64,000 bases of DNA from contig OZ024898.1 of the NCBI GenBank assembly GCA_964017195.1, positions 7,195,294 through 7,259,293 of the forward strand, given 5' to 3'. Positions 58,201 to 64,000 of this stretch are shown piece after piece. Positions within the stretch are counted from its first letter, which is position 1. The number at the start of each line of letters is the position of its first letter. The notes under the pieces are model-generated. The model saw nothing but the letters and a program-made list of their open reading frames with translations, was not told the origin of the DNA and ran no database searches. Position numbers and translations under genes: made by a program. Origin of the DNA: Siderastrea radians (lineage: Eukaryota > Cnidaria > Anthozoa > Scleractinia > Rhizangiidae).

Positions 58201-61200
58201 TTTTTCGTGGATAAATCTCAGTACCTATGAAATAAATTTTTTCTCTATATAGTGCGAGTCCCCTAAAAGTAACGAAAGCCCAAAACAGTGACAAAGCACT
58301 ACCAACTTTTGCTTGTACAAGTTGTTTTGCTCACCATTTTATTATCAGAATGTACAAATAAAATCACTGTTTATGTCTTGTGACAAAAAAACAACAAAAG
58401 AAACAGCTTCACTGACGACTTAAAAAAAATTGTATTATAAAATAAGCTCACTTTGTACAGCACCCGGGTAACCTGCTTGGACTTCATAAACACAAACAAG
58501 GGAGATGAAAGGCTGAAATGCCCGAGGCGTTATAGAGAAATTGACCTTTTTCCCCTTTTTTGGTTCAGATTTGAGCAGAACCTTTCGAAGTTCGATGTTA
58601 TTTCCTTCGTGTCGGCTTTCATCTCGGTCTACTTTATCAGCCGTTTCCCGGGAGATCTGCTACTTGGTTTACATGATCTCTTCATTCTACGATACTTTCA
58701 ACGGCTTGTAACGGAGAAACTATAAGGGGTAGACCCGGGTAGACCCCGAAATTTCAAATGAAGAAAAGTTATACTACCTAACTGGCCAAGATAATGGGCA
58801 AATACCGTTAACAGTAAGCAGCTTCGAGTCTATAAAGAACTGTAACATTAACAGTGAAATCAACATGGCGGCTATCAACTAACTGCCCACTTTGAACTTC
58901 TCATAAACGCGACTAAAACATTTACCTTCAACGACAACCTGACCAGAACTAAGATATGGTATTCCAAAAACTTTAGGATGAGGTATAATTCCGAGAATAA
59001 AATCAGAAGCGTCGAAAATAACGAAAATTTCACCTCGTACACTTCTCGAAGCGGCTCTTTCCGAGCGCGAAAATGCTTACACAAATGACGCGTTCTGATT
59101 GGTCAAATCTCGTGACGCACACCGCCTGGAGTAATGTCGCAGTTGATTGTTTGTAGCGCTCAAAATAGCCCTCGTGTGATTGACAGGTCACGCGAAAGAA
59201 ATATGTAAAAATTAAACAAGCAACGCGCAAAAGAGATACTTTCTTGGGCGGCCAATTTCTACGAAGTAATCCGGTTTCTTCTCTCTTAACTGAAACTCTC
59301 CTTAAAAATCCGATCAGCCGATGATGTTGATATGTTGCATTTTTTAGCAATTTAGGAATGCTGAGTCGTGGTTGTCGTCGCAAAAATATCGCTGATGCTC
59401 TTTTTGCGGGAGGTAATTTTTCCAATGAACACCATTCAGTTGTTTTTTGTGGTCGCAAAACCAATTTCCCACTAAGTAATTAAGTAGGTATCTTGAATCA
59501 TACAAACGTGAAAGAAACAAGGTCAGTAAAATTCTCGAACGATCTGAACCCACTTTAGGTGCACAGCTCTCGGCACGTGTATATCTCCTTCCAGTGAATA
59601 CATGTTTTGTTAAGAAAAAATCCACCCTTTTCTTTAATAGCTCAAGCGAGATGGCATTATTCCTTCCCTGATATTATCACCTTCGTATAACAATTAAGCT
59701 TGACTAAAAAGCTCTTAAAGGTTTTGTAAGGTTACTTTTCTAAGTCAACTAAGAACATTTGTGAAGTAAAGTCTGTTACTCGTGACACTATGTTGGAAGG
59801 GAAGTTTTCGCCTAACACTTACTGCTGTGCACAAACCACAGTGACAAACAGATTATGTTGACAGTAAACATTTTCGTTTTCGAGAAAAGAAAGACAGCCG
59901 TTGAATCTACACGGCTATGTTAAATACAACCCCCAGCAGATATTTTGTCTGGGGATGTCACACACGTCTCTTGTCACGCTATCAAGCACCTAACCATCAT
60001 ACATTTCTTGCATTTCGCAAAATCTCTGTTTGCTGATCCAGATTCCAGCTGTAGGACGAACATTAATAATACGTTTGCCACACGTGAGATGAACACTGTA
60101 CCGTGTATACTTTGGATGATATAATGAGGAAAAGACGTTCCGTCATTTACATACAACCTTAGCCAATTTTGTTGGGAAGGTTGTCACATTTTACCATGCT
60201 TTTGTTTCCCTCCCCTCCCCCCTTTTCAATGTTGGATTTCAATGGACTTTTCTTCTGCAGTATTGTCTGGCAAACAGTCAACATTGAAACGGGGGCTGGG
60301 GGGACCGGCGAATAGAGACAGAGACTAAGTTATGACGGCATATTTAGACACGATGAATAAAATCTTACTAAAATTCTGTTCGTGGTCAAACCTTCCCAAC
60401 AACTTGTGACGAACGTTGTAGCTGTTTTTGACACTTAAGGTATGCTTCCAGGACGTATTAGGTAAACCACAGAATACAGGCAATGTGGAGGTAACCTATT
60501 GAGGAAGTAGCGCATCTCATCCAAGGTGAAGTCGTAAATACTCCAAGTCCCTCTATCATATAGAAATAACAGTTGTGCACCTGGGTACAATGAGTCATTT
60601 AAGGCGACAGAATAACTTCTTTTTGACCTTTGTATTTGATTGAATTTGTGAAAGAAGCCAATGTAAGCAAAATAATTATTGATGTCTATATGTTTTAACT
60701 AATGGCATGTCACTGTGTTTATCTTTTGCTCTCTAGGTGGTTAAATTTTGAAAAGGTTGTTGATGCTCTTGTCGCCAAAAACATCAATCACATCCGTTTG
60801 GAGCAACTTCGAGCCCATGCTAGGCAGGTTTGCTTTATAGAAGACATGGATGAGTTCAACGCCATGGTGGAGTTTTACCATAACCTTGGAATGATTATCA
60901 AAAACCGCGGCACAGTCATTCTGAAGGCCCAGTGGCTAATTGATCTCTTCAAACAACTAATCACCATTCCACATTATGATAAAGCGGTCTGAAACCCACT
61001 TCACTTTTACTGAGTTGATAGCCAAAAATATACAGCCTAATTTTGACATATTGAAATTCAGTGTGAGACATGCACGAGTACGAGGGGAGCTGTGGGGTTC
61101 GTTTGGCTATTCCCAAGAGGCTGGTAGTGATGCCCTGTTACGGGATGAGTTCTAGTCTGTCACGATTTGCCTATTACTACATTCAAAACCTCTGGTGACA

Positions 61201-64000
61201 GACAACTCCAAAGCAGACTACTGCTCTACTCTTCACACCATTAGAATGCAAGTGCTTGTGCAGACTTCTTAAAAGCGTGGGGTTTTGTTTACTGATGCTT
61301 CCTGTGAAACAAAAATGCTTTGAAATCAATCCAAAGTCAAAAATTATCTTATATTTAAGATATAACAGGAGTTTTGACCAAAAACGGAAAAATGTATATC
61401 TACATTCAGAAGTGATTGTTGAAAGTAGATGTTGTTTCGTTTGATTAAGCTTTGGTGGTTGATTGACAGCTGAAGGTGAAAATGGACATGGCAAACCCCT
61501 TCTGTACTGGAAGATCTTGTGCAAGGATGTGGTAAAAATGTATTCATGTATGTAATGACGGGTTCATTTTATCTTTATTAGGAACCAAAACATTCCAAGC
61601 ACTGGCACGAACTTGAGAAAAATGGTGTCCTCAACATGGAGCTTGTCGATCATGTCTTCTCTAAATTATTGCTACAAGGGGTTGTAAAGGATGACATCCT
61701 ACACATGATGGAGCGATTTGGTTTGGTCGCAAAGTTTTCACCATCTTCAAGTGATGTGAAGTACTTTGTGCCAGCCCAGCTTAAAGCCTCACCCGATGAC
61801 CTTTCTGCAGTACAACCCTCACCTTCTGATCCTTGTCCGTTATTTGTCCATTTTGTGGTCGGTTTTGTCCCTCACGGTCTGTTCACACAGCTTGTCTCAA
61901 GGTCCATTCGTTGGTGTTCTAAGGTAGGGTCAACGCAGTACCCTAAACTGCACCAAAATGGAGCGTGGTTCGTTATTGGGAAGCAGATTATTCATCATCT
62001 CATTCTGATCTGCAAGAAGCGGTTTATCAAGATTGTCCTCAAGGAAAGAATTCATAGTCAACAGGTCTCAGAAGATGACTCAACTGAAGTTGCAGCACAG
62101 GTACGTGAGTTTGTGGAAGGCAGTTTACATGACTTGTCGCAGGATCTCCCCTACCTGAGAGGACTGCAGTATCAACTCTGTGTCGCGTGCCCATACTGTC
62201 AGCAGGGAAATCGTGAGTGCACAAACCACAGAAAAATGGCGTGTTCACACGAAGACTGCTTGCACCTCCTTGAGATAAAACAAGGTGAATCACTTACCTG
62301 TATGGAGACTTTCTGTGATACAGAACTAACAGTTCATGGACAAGAGAAATGGTTCCCCCAAAGGACAAGTCAGGTACCGAACATAATAATATGCATTCAT
62401 TAATGCTGCTAACGGTCGTGTGCAATCACAAAACTGACTGGGAAAGAATTTCCATGTCATAAACTGAACTTCTTTATCTCTGTGTGACGTGGTGTCATGC
62501 TCCAATATTTGTGGATTGCAATGGGTTTTGGTTTTAGGGGAACGTTTTGTCCAGTTTTCATGAGTGAATAAAATGACATCATATTCTTCTGAAGACATCA
62601 GCTAAGGTTTAAACTGCCCACTAGCGACATAAAAATCATGATTATAAACATAGTCATAATTATAAAGATAAAGCTCTTGTGATCTAGTGGGAAAAGACAT
62701 CTTAAAAATTCTGTTTTAGAGCTCCTCGAAAGACACAACCTTGACTGCGACTTCGACCTGAATGAACTGGAACTAGACGTTCATTGGCCATAACGCAGTA
62801 GATAATTTGGCTTGTTATGATTATGATTGTGTCACTTACGTTTCATGTTCCTGCTAAGATTAAGACCGACGTATTCGTAATCACAGACAATCATAACCAT
62901 ATTAAAACGATGGTTCATTTTTTTGTTTTTATAATCAGGTCGACCAGTAATGTCCTAATGATTAGGTTTTTACGCATTTCCATGCACTGTATCATCAGGG
63001 ACATAATGGCATAATGTTTGTGCTTAGGAATATGATTATGATGGCTATGTTGCTTTTATAGTAGGAACCAACCTGAGAGATGTGTGCCTCCGTTTTCAGT
63101 CTACATTGAATCTTAAACTTTGGTTCTAACTCGTTAGGGCTGTAGTTGAAATATGAAGTCTGGGTATTCAAATGATAGCTGCTGAACAGTGATTTCATAC
63201 AGTGGCGTAAAAGGCGTATCGGGAGTAAAGAACTTATGAAATTGCATGTGGTTCTCTTGTAGGACCTGTATCCTTTCCCAGTTGGCCCATCCCAAAGTCA
63301 TCGAGGGCATTCTCGTGACACGTTAAAAATTACTCTCTTGGCAAGTGAGTGGGGTTCATCTAAAGGCGGGTTGTCAACAATGAATAGAATGCTTGCCATT
63401 CTGTTCGCAAAAGAGTCAAAAGTGGAAGTCACTCTCTTGGTACCTCAATATTCCTGTGGTGAAGAAGACAAGAGAACTGCTGCAGGTCACACCATTGCTA
63501 TCCGGGAAGCACCCCGTCGCCCAGGGTACAAGGACCCCCTTGACTGGTTAAGCTTTCCACCGAAAGACATAGCCATTGATGTCATAGTGGGCCATGGTGC
63601 GAAGCTTGGTAAACAAGCCCAAGTCATCAGAGAGTCCCATGGGTGTAAGTGGGTGCAAGTAGTGCATACTGCACCTGAAGAACTTGGAATGTACAAAAAC
63701 TACCCTGGAGCCATTGCTCAAGGTGAAGAGAAGAACAAAGACGAAGTAGACCTGTGTAGACTGGCAGATCGTGTTGTGGCAATTGGACCAAAGCTGGCAG
63801 AAGCCTTCTTATCCTCTCTACGCTCGTCTCACCAACATATCTTTCAGCTGACTCCAGGCACATTCCGTGAATTTTCAGATGTCAAACAAGCCCCACATGA
63901 TAGTGGCAAGTTTAGGGTCTTGACATTTGGCCGCGGTAATTTCGAAGATTTTAGCCTCAAGGGATATGACATTGCTGCTAAAGCAATAGTGGAATTGAAA
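30358..64000 (+). CDS. Gene 2: LRR-Roc-COR-glycosyltransferase protein (3' partial)
   Basis: Composite model with exons 30358-31279, 34350-34780, 47246-47900, 50418-50514, 60737-60986, 61582-62373 and 63263 to the window end, 1,295 residues so far, all junctions GT/AG and in phase. Domain order is LRR (1-307), Roc with P-loop GQDRAGKTS (340-348), WDFAGQ (514-519) and THAD (613-616), then COR and the start of the GT-B domain (from 1050). An OTU tail as in gene 1 may follow beyond the window. It is the tandem paralogue of gene 1. Introns 1, 2 and 4 are swollen by transposons. LRR-ROCO proteins are cytoplasmic GTPase switches; the ligand is unknown. Confidence 0.85.
31572..32460. mobile_element. 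MITE with TACCTTATTACATG termini
   Basis: The inverted termini TACCTTATTACATGAAATTT continue into GCGACA repeats; the words AAATTTTYGCGACA and AAGTGTCGCGAAAT recur near both ends. The 889 bp element has no transposase. The terminal core TACCTTATTA is shared with the element at 15465-15966, but the subterminal motif differs. Confidence 0.75.
33690..33782 (-). mobile_element. tRNA-derived SINE, degraded
   Basis: On the minus strand the sequence starts GGCCTCGTAGCTCAGTTGGT, a canonical tRNA head with D-arm GCTC...GAGC (A box TAGCTCAGTTGG), and continues AGAGCAACAGTGATCTAATC. The B box position reads TTGCGTTAATCC instead of GGTTCGAATCC. It is therefore not a functional tRNA gene but a decayed tRNA-derived SINE, a class common in corals. 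Confidence 0.65.
34350..34780 (+). CDS. Gene 2 exon 2: Roc GTPase P-loop part with acidic insert
   Basis: Acceptor tttttgtattag, donor atcaaccag/gtaaat, phases 1 to 0. The product has [20 protein letters not shown], the Walker A P-loop that binds GTP phosphates, followed by [14 protein letters not shown] in which the T is the likely switch I threonine. An inserted segment follows, ending in an acidic run ([16 protein letters not shown]). The insert continues into the next exon, placing roughly 150 residues between switch I and switch II. The frame opening at 34301 starts in the intron. Confidence 0.9.
38449..38881 (-). repeat. BEL/Pao 3' LTR
   Basis: Plus-strand ends TGAAGAGGCGAAGG and CCACAACA. 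It is 99% identical to 45876-46307 by eye. Because the element is on the minus strand this is the 3' LTR. Confidence 0.93.
38958..39182 (-). pseudogene. BEL/Pao pol C-terminal (DUF5641-type) segment
   Basis: Reads [20 protein letters not shown] then [19 protein letters not shown] and [11 protein letters not shown]. This is the domain that follows the integrase in BEL/Pao elements. It is out of frame with the integrase frame that ends at 39227, so the 3' part of pol is frameshifted. Confidence 0.8.
39227..41083 (-). pseudogene. BEL/Pao pol: RNase H and integrase
   Basis: The frame (entered by a frameshift near 41065, its apparent start being a TTG) has RNase H-like [28 protein letters not shown] and NPADEGSRG. 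It continues with an HHCC-type zinc segment (INCRKRNEA) and the integrase core ([35 protein letters not shown]), whose D, D and E are the catalytic triad. The last about 45 residues after LNSPPLTQA are out of frame. It cannot make a full polyprotein as it stands. Confidence 0.88.
41049..45245 (-). pseudogene. BEL/Pao gag-pol: gag, protease, reverse transcriptase
   Basis: A 1,398-codon frame. In order: coiled coil ([14 protein letters not shown]), about 25 decapeptide repeats ([10 protein letters not shown]), DUF1759-type gag ([15 protein letters not shown]), zinc knuckles ([17 protein letters not shown]), aspartic protease ([14 protein letters not shown]), reverse transcriptase ([34 protein letters not shown]) and the segment leading to RNase H. 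It stops at a frameshift near 41065. A single TAA (45249-45251) separates it, in the same frame, from the upstream gag frame. Confidence 0.9.
44250..45010 (-). repeat. 30 bp minisatellite coding for decapeptide repeats in gag
   Basis: About 25 tandem 30 bp units encode variants of [10 protein letters not shown] on the minus strand. All keep the frame, and variation is mostly at Y/H, A/S and V/G positions. The opposite-strand frame with [10 protein letters not shown] repeats (44403-44951) is only the shadow of this array. Confidence 0.92.
45249..45845 (-). pseudogene. BEL/Pao gag N-terminal segment
   Basis: 198 codons from [19 protein letters not shown] to IEIEMKR, predicted mostly helical and coiled coil, typical of the region before DUF1759. 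It ends at TAA and the same frame resumes with E-M-E-M-S-Q-K-R. The stop is either a recent nonsense mutation or a read-through site. Confidence 0.8.
45876..46307 (-). repeat. BEL/Pao 5' LTR
   Basis: 432 bp, TG...CA ended, paired with 38449-38881. It should carry the element promoter; no TATA box was pinned down. Confidence 0.93.
46847..46970. mobile_element. G/C-run inverted repeat element
   Basis: AAATGGAACACCTAGACC at the left and GTTTCTGTTCCATG at the right are inverted partners, enclosing a C-rich arm and an 18 bp G run. A short MITE is the simplest reading. Confidence 0.4.
47246..47900 (+). CDS. Gene 2 exon 3: Roc GTPase domain, second half
   Basis: Acceptor attcttttgtag, donor aacaaacag/gtgaat, phases 0 to 1. 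It has WDFAGQ (switch II) and GTHADKP (G4). The first 59 codons are clearly diverged from gene 1, including an insertion-rich patch ([14 protein letters not shown] against RGDTSNINKEES). From about 47502 on it differs from gene 1 by only a few bases. Confidence 0.9.
47901..50417 (+). other. Intron 3 of gene 2
   Basis: A near-identical copy of 1903-4581: minisatellite at 48075-48190, C run at 48776-48791, and a partly deleted MITE at about 50049-50253. No coding sequence seen. Confidence 0.65.
50418..50514 (+). CDS. Gene 2 exon 4: Roc-COR linker
   Basis: 97 nt, phases 1 to 2, encoding the same peptide as 4582-4678 and ending KIPVR. The tat/tac difference is synonymous. Confidence 0.8.
50558..50693 (-). 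ncRNA. Hammerhead-like hairpin element, gene 2 copy
   Basis: Paralogue of 4722-4859. CTGATGA (50633-50627) and GAAA (50608-50605) are kept; stem II has one mismatch. The proposed stem III pair changes on both strands together (5' GTGAGC, 3' GCTTCAC against GCGAGC and GCTTCGC), a compensatory C:G to T:A change. Confidence 0.45.
51027..51293 (+). repeat. 267 bp TIR-ended repeat, left copy
   Basis: Ends are imperfect inverted repeats of about 35 bp (ACAACCTTAGCC... against the complement of ...GTGACGAACGTTGT). No open frame. One base differs from the right copy (ggctgggtgg against ggctgggggg). Confidence 0.85.
51294..52361. other. Interior of the composite insertion, left part
   Basis: About 1.07 kb without a recognised gene. 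The minus-strand frame at 51647-51967 (106 codons, Cys-containing) matches no family I know and has no supporting context. Confidence 0.35.
52652..53473. mobile_element. MITE, TGCACCTATCAAT family (copy 2)
   Basis: Termini TGCACCTATCAATTTAAAGC and, inverted, TGCACCTGATCAATTTAAAG continue for about 50 bp (GGAGGCAGGGCATGGGG). The element is flanked by TAA at 52649-52651 and 53474-53476. It is 822 bp long and non-coding; the frames within it are incidental. Confidence 0.8.
53477..55982. other. Interior of the 6.8 kb element, unassigned
   Basis: About 2.5 kb of AT-rich sequence with short frames only (for example 54639-54881). I recognise no domain. A short inverted repeat, TCAGTAAAACTTTTACAAGT and its complement, lies at about 55097-55183. 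Confidence 0.35.
55989..58281. mobile_element. TIR element carrying a tyrosine-recombinase gene
   Basis: Termini GGGCTATCGTTACTTTTAAG and, inverted, GGGCTTTCGTTACTTTTAGG remain similar for about 45 bp (GGGACTCGC, ATAG, A-run). AAAACA flanks both ends (55983-55988 and 58282-58287). Inside are a palindrome at 56340-56470 (GTACGATTTTTATTCACGAG) and the broken recombinase gene at 56699-58008. Total 2,293 bp. Confidence 0.75.
56699..58008 (-). pseudogene. Crypton-type tyrosine recombinase (DUF3504-like), frameshifted
   Basis: Starts [19 protein letters not shown] at 58008. An N-terminal SAM-like segment ([20 protein letters not shown]) is followed, after a frameshift near 57680, by [40 protein letters not shown] and ERQTKTRTG. 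After a second frameshift around 57200 come KNHR-like RNHRGRKTM (H-x-x-R), [15 protein letters not shown] (H then Y) and an acidic tail. R, HxxR and Y fit the tyrosine-recombinase active site. Such genes derive from Crypton elements, which integrate by recombination. Two frameshifts make this copy a pseudogene. Confidence 0.85.
58288..60152. other. Unassigned interior of the nested insertions
   Basis: 58288-59128 is the right flank of the 6.8 kb element and 59138-60152 that of the composite insertion. Frames at 58453-58725, 59030-59464 and 59344-59625 show no recognisable domain. Confidence 0.35.
60153..60419 (+). repeat. 267 bp TIR-ended repeat, right copy
   Basis: Same orientation as 51027-51293 with a single base difference. 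It is directly followed by AGCTGTTTTTGACAC, the continuation of the gene 2 intron as seen in gene 1 from 5180. Confidence 0.85.
60737..60986 (+). CDS. Gene 2 exon 5: COR domain, first part
   Basis: Acceptor tttgctctctag and donor aaagcg/gtctga, phases 2 to 0. It encodes the [11 protein letters not shown]...[11 protein letters not shown] segment of COR, with one residue changed from gene 1 (HARQVCF against HARKVCF). Confidence 0.88.
60987..61581 (+). other. Intron 5 of gene 2
   Basis: Near-identical to 5747-6343 of gene 1. The open frames on both strands here are not supported by codon-level conservation. Confidence 0.6.
61582..62373 (+). CDS. Gene 2 exon 6: COR domain, second part, with Cys/His cluster
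   Basis: 792 nt, phase 0. Same content as 6344-7135; residue changes are CSMVGST to CSKVGST and YQNGVW to HQNGAW. All Cys and His residues of the CPYC...CSHEDC cluster are kept. Confidence 0.88.
62722..62793 (+). CDS. Possible alternative terminal exon after COR, gene 2 copy
   Basis: Counterpart of 7484-7555 with identical 23-residue translation and one synonymous cat/cac change. It would end the protein after COR if spliced in phase 0 from 62373. Confidence 0.33.
   Translation, partial: LLERHNLDCDFDLNELELDVHWP
63263..64000 (+). CDS. Gene 2 exon 7: GT-B glycosyltransferase domain (cut by window end)
   Basis: Acceptor gttctcttgtag then an open frame to the last base (246 codons). It has [37 protein letters not shown] and LTFGRGN, so the N-terminal Rossmann half and the start of the C-terminal half are present. 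It differs from gene 1 at about 64 of 738 bases and about 30 of 246 residues, far more than the COR exon before it. The EX7E region lies beyond the window. Confidence 0.88.

Larger units (their letters stand above)
52371..59128. mobile_element. 6.8 kb TIR element with 9 bp target duplication
   Basis: Inverted termini CAGGCGGTGTGCGTCACG (52371 rightward; 59128 leftward) are flanked by GAGTAATGT at 52362-52370 and 59129-59137. A 9 bp duplication fits Mutator-like elements, while CAG termini also recall hAT (8 bp). No transposase was recognised; the interior contains two further elements and unassigned sequence. Confidence 0.75.
51027..60419. mobile_element. 9.4 kb composite insertion bounded by 267 bp direct repeats
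   Basis: Two 267 bp copies (51027-51293 and 60153-60419) with one difference stand at the outer ends in the same orientation. Each starts ACAACCTTAG and ends GAACGTTGT and has inverted ends containing TTGTTGGGAAGGTT. The outer flanks are AGCT on both sides (51023-51026 and 60420-60423). Gene 1 has the uninterrupted site GATAGCTAGCTG (5173-5184). The interior is other elements plus about 2.1 kb of unassigned sequence. It could be a composite of two MITEs or an LTR-like element with atypical ends. Confidence 0.75.

Overview
The window is eukaryotic: GT-AG introns of 0.1-12 kb, AT-rich introns, tRNA-derived SINEs, LINE, Penelope-like, BEL/Pao and many cut-and-paste element remnants. The ROCO proteins with a GT-B glycosyltransferase tail, the cnidarian-style OTU domain and the repeat families point to a cnidarian, most likely a stony coral. 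This assignment is inference; no marker gene is present.

The backbone is two tandem plus-strand paralogues of one large multidomain gene. Gene 1 (its 5' end lies before the window; in-window exons 1257-14277, about 1,242 residues) encodes the second half of a Roc GTPase, a COR domain with a Cys/His cluster, a GT-B glycosyltransferase domain, two duplicated linker exons and a two-exon OTU cysteine-protease domain. Gene 2 (30358 to beyond 64000, 1,295 residues visible) shows the missing 5' part: an LRR exon, a P-loop exon, then the same Roc, COR and GT exons. All exon phases agree between copies. Roc-COR DNA, introns included, is almost identical between the genes from about 1515 to 8022 (47502 to 63262). 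It diverges abruptly outside that tract, which suggests recent gene conversion. By domain logic these are cytoplasmic sensor/switch proteins (LRR recognition, Roc GTPase, COR dimerisation, enzymatic tails); the role in immunity is inference.

Between the genes (14.3-30.3 kb) there is no host gene I can support. This stretch holds a 1.9 kb degenerate TTAGT-rich tract interrupted by a MITE, a SINE, and a LINE with an inverted 5' part that carries two hairpin MITEs. It also holds a Harbinger-like TIR element and several smaller inverted-repeat elements.

Gene 2 has very large introns because of nested insertions. Its second intron (34781-47245) holds a young but broken BEL/Pao retrotransposon (38449-46307). 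That sits inside a Tc1-like TIR element, itself inside an older fold-back element. Its fourth intron holds a 9.4 kb insertion (51027-60419) bounded by two nearly identical 267 bp direct repeats. Inside it is a 6.8 kb TIR element with a 9 bp target duplication, which in turn contains a TAA-flanked MITE and a TIR element carrying a broken tyrosine-recombinase (Crypton-type) gene. The paralogous intron of gene 1 provides the empty site.

Most exon limits were read from splice consensus, phase and paralogue comparison; no transcript data were available.
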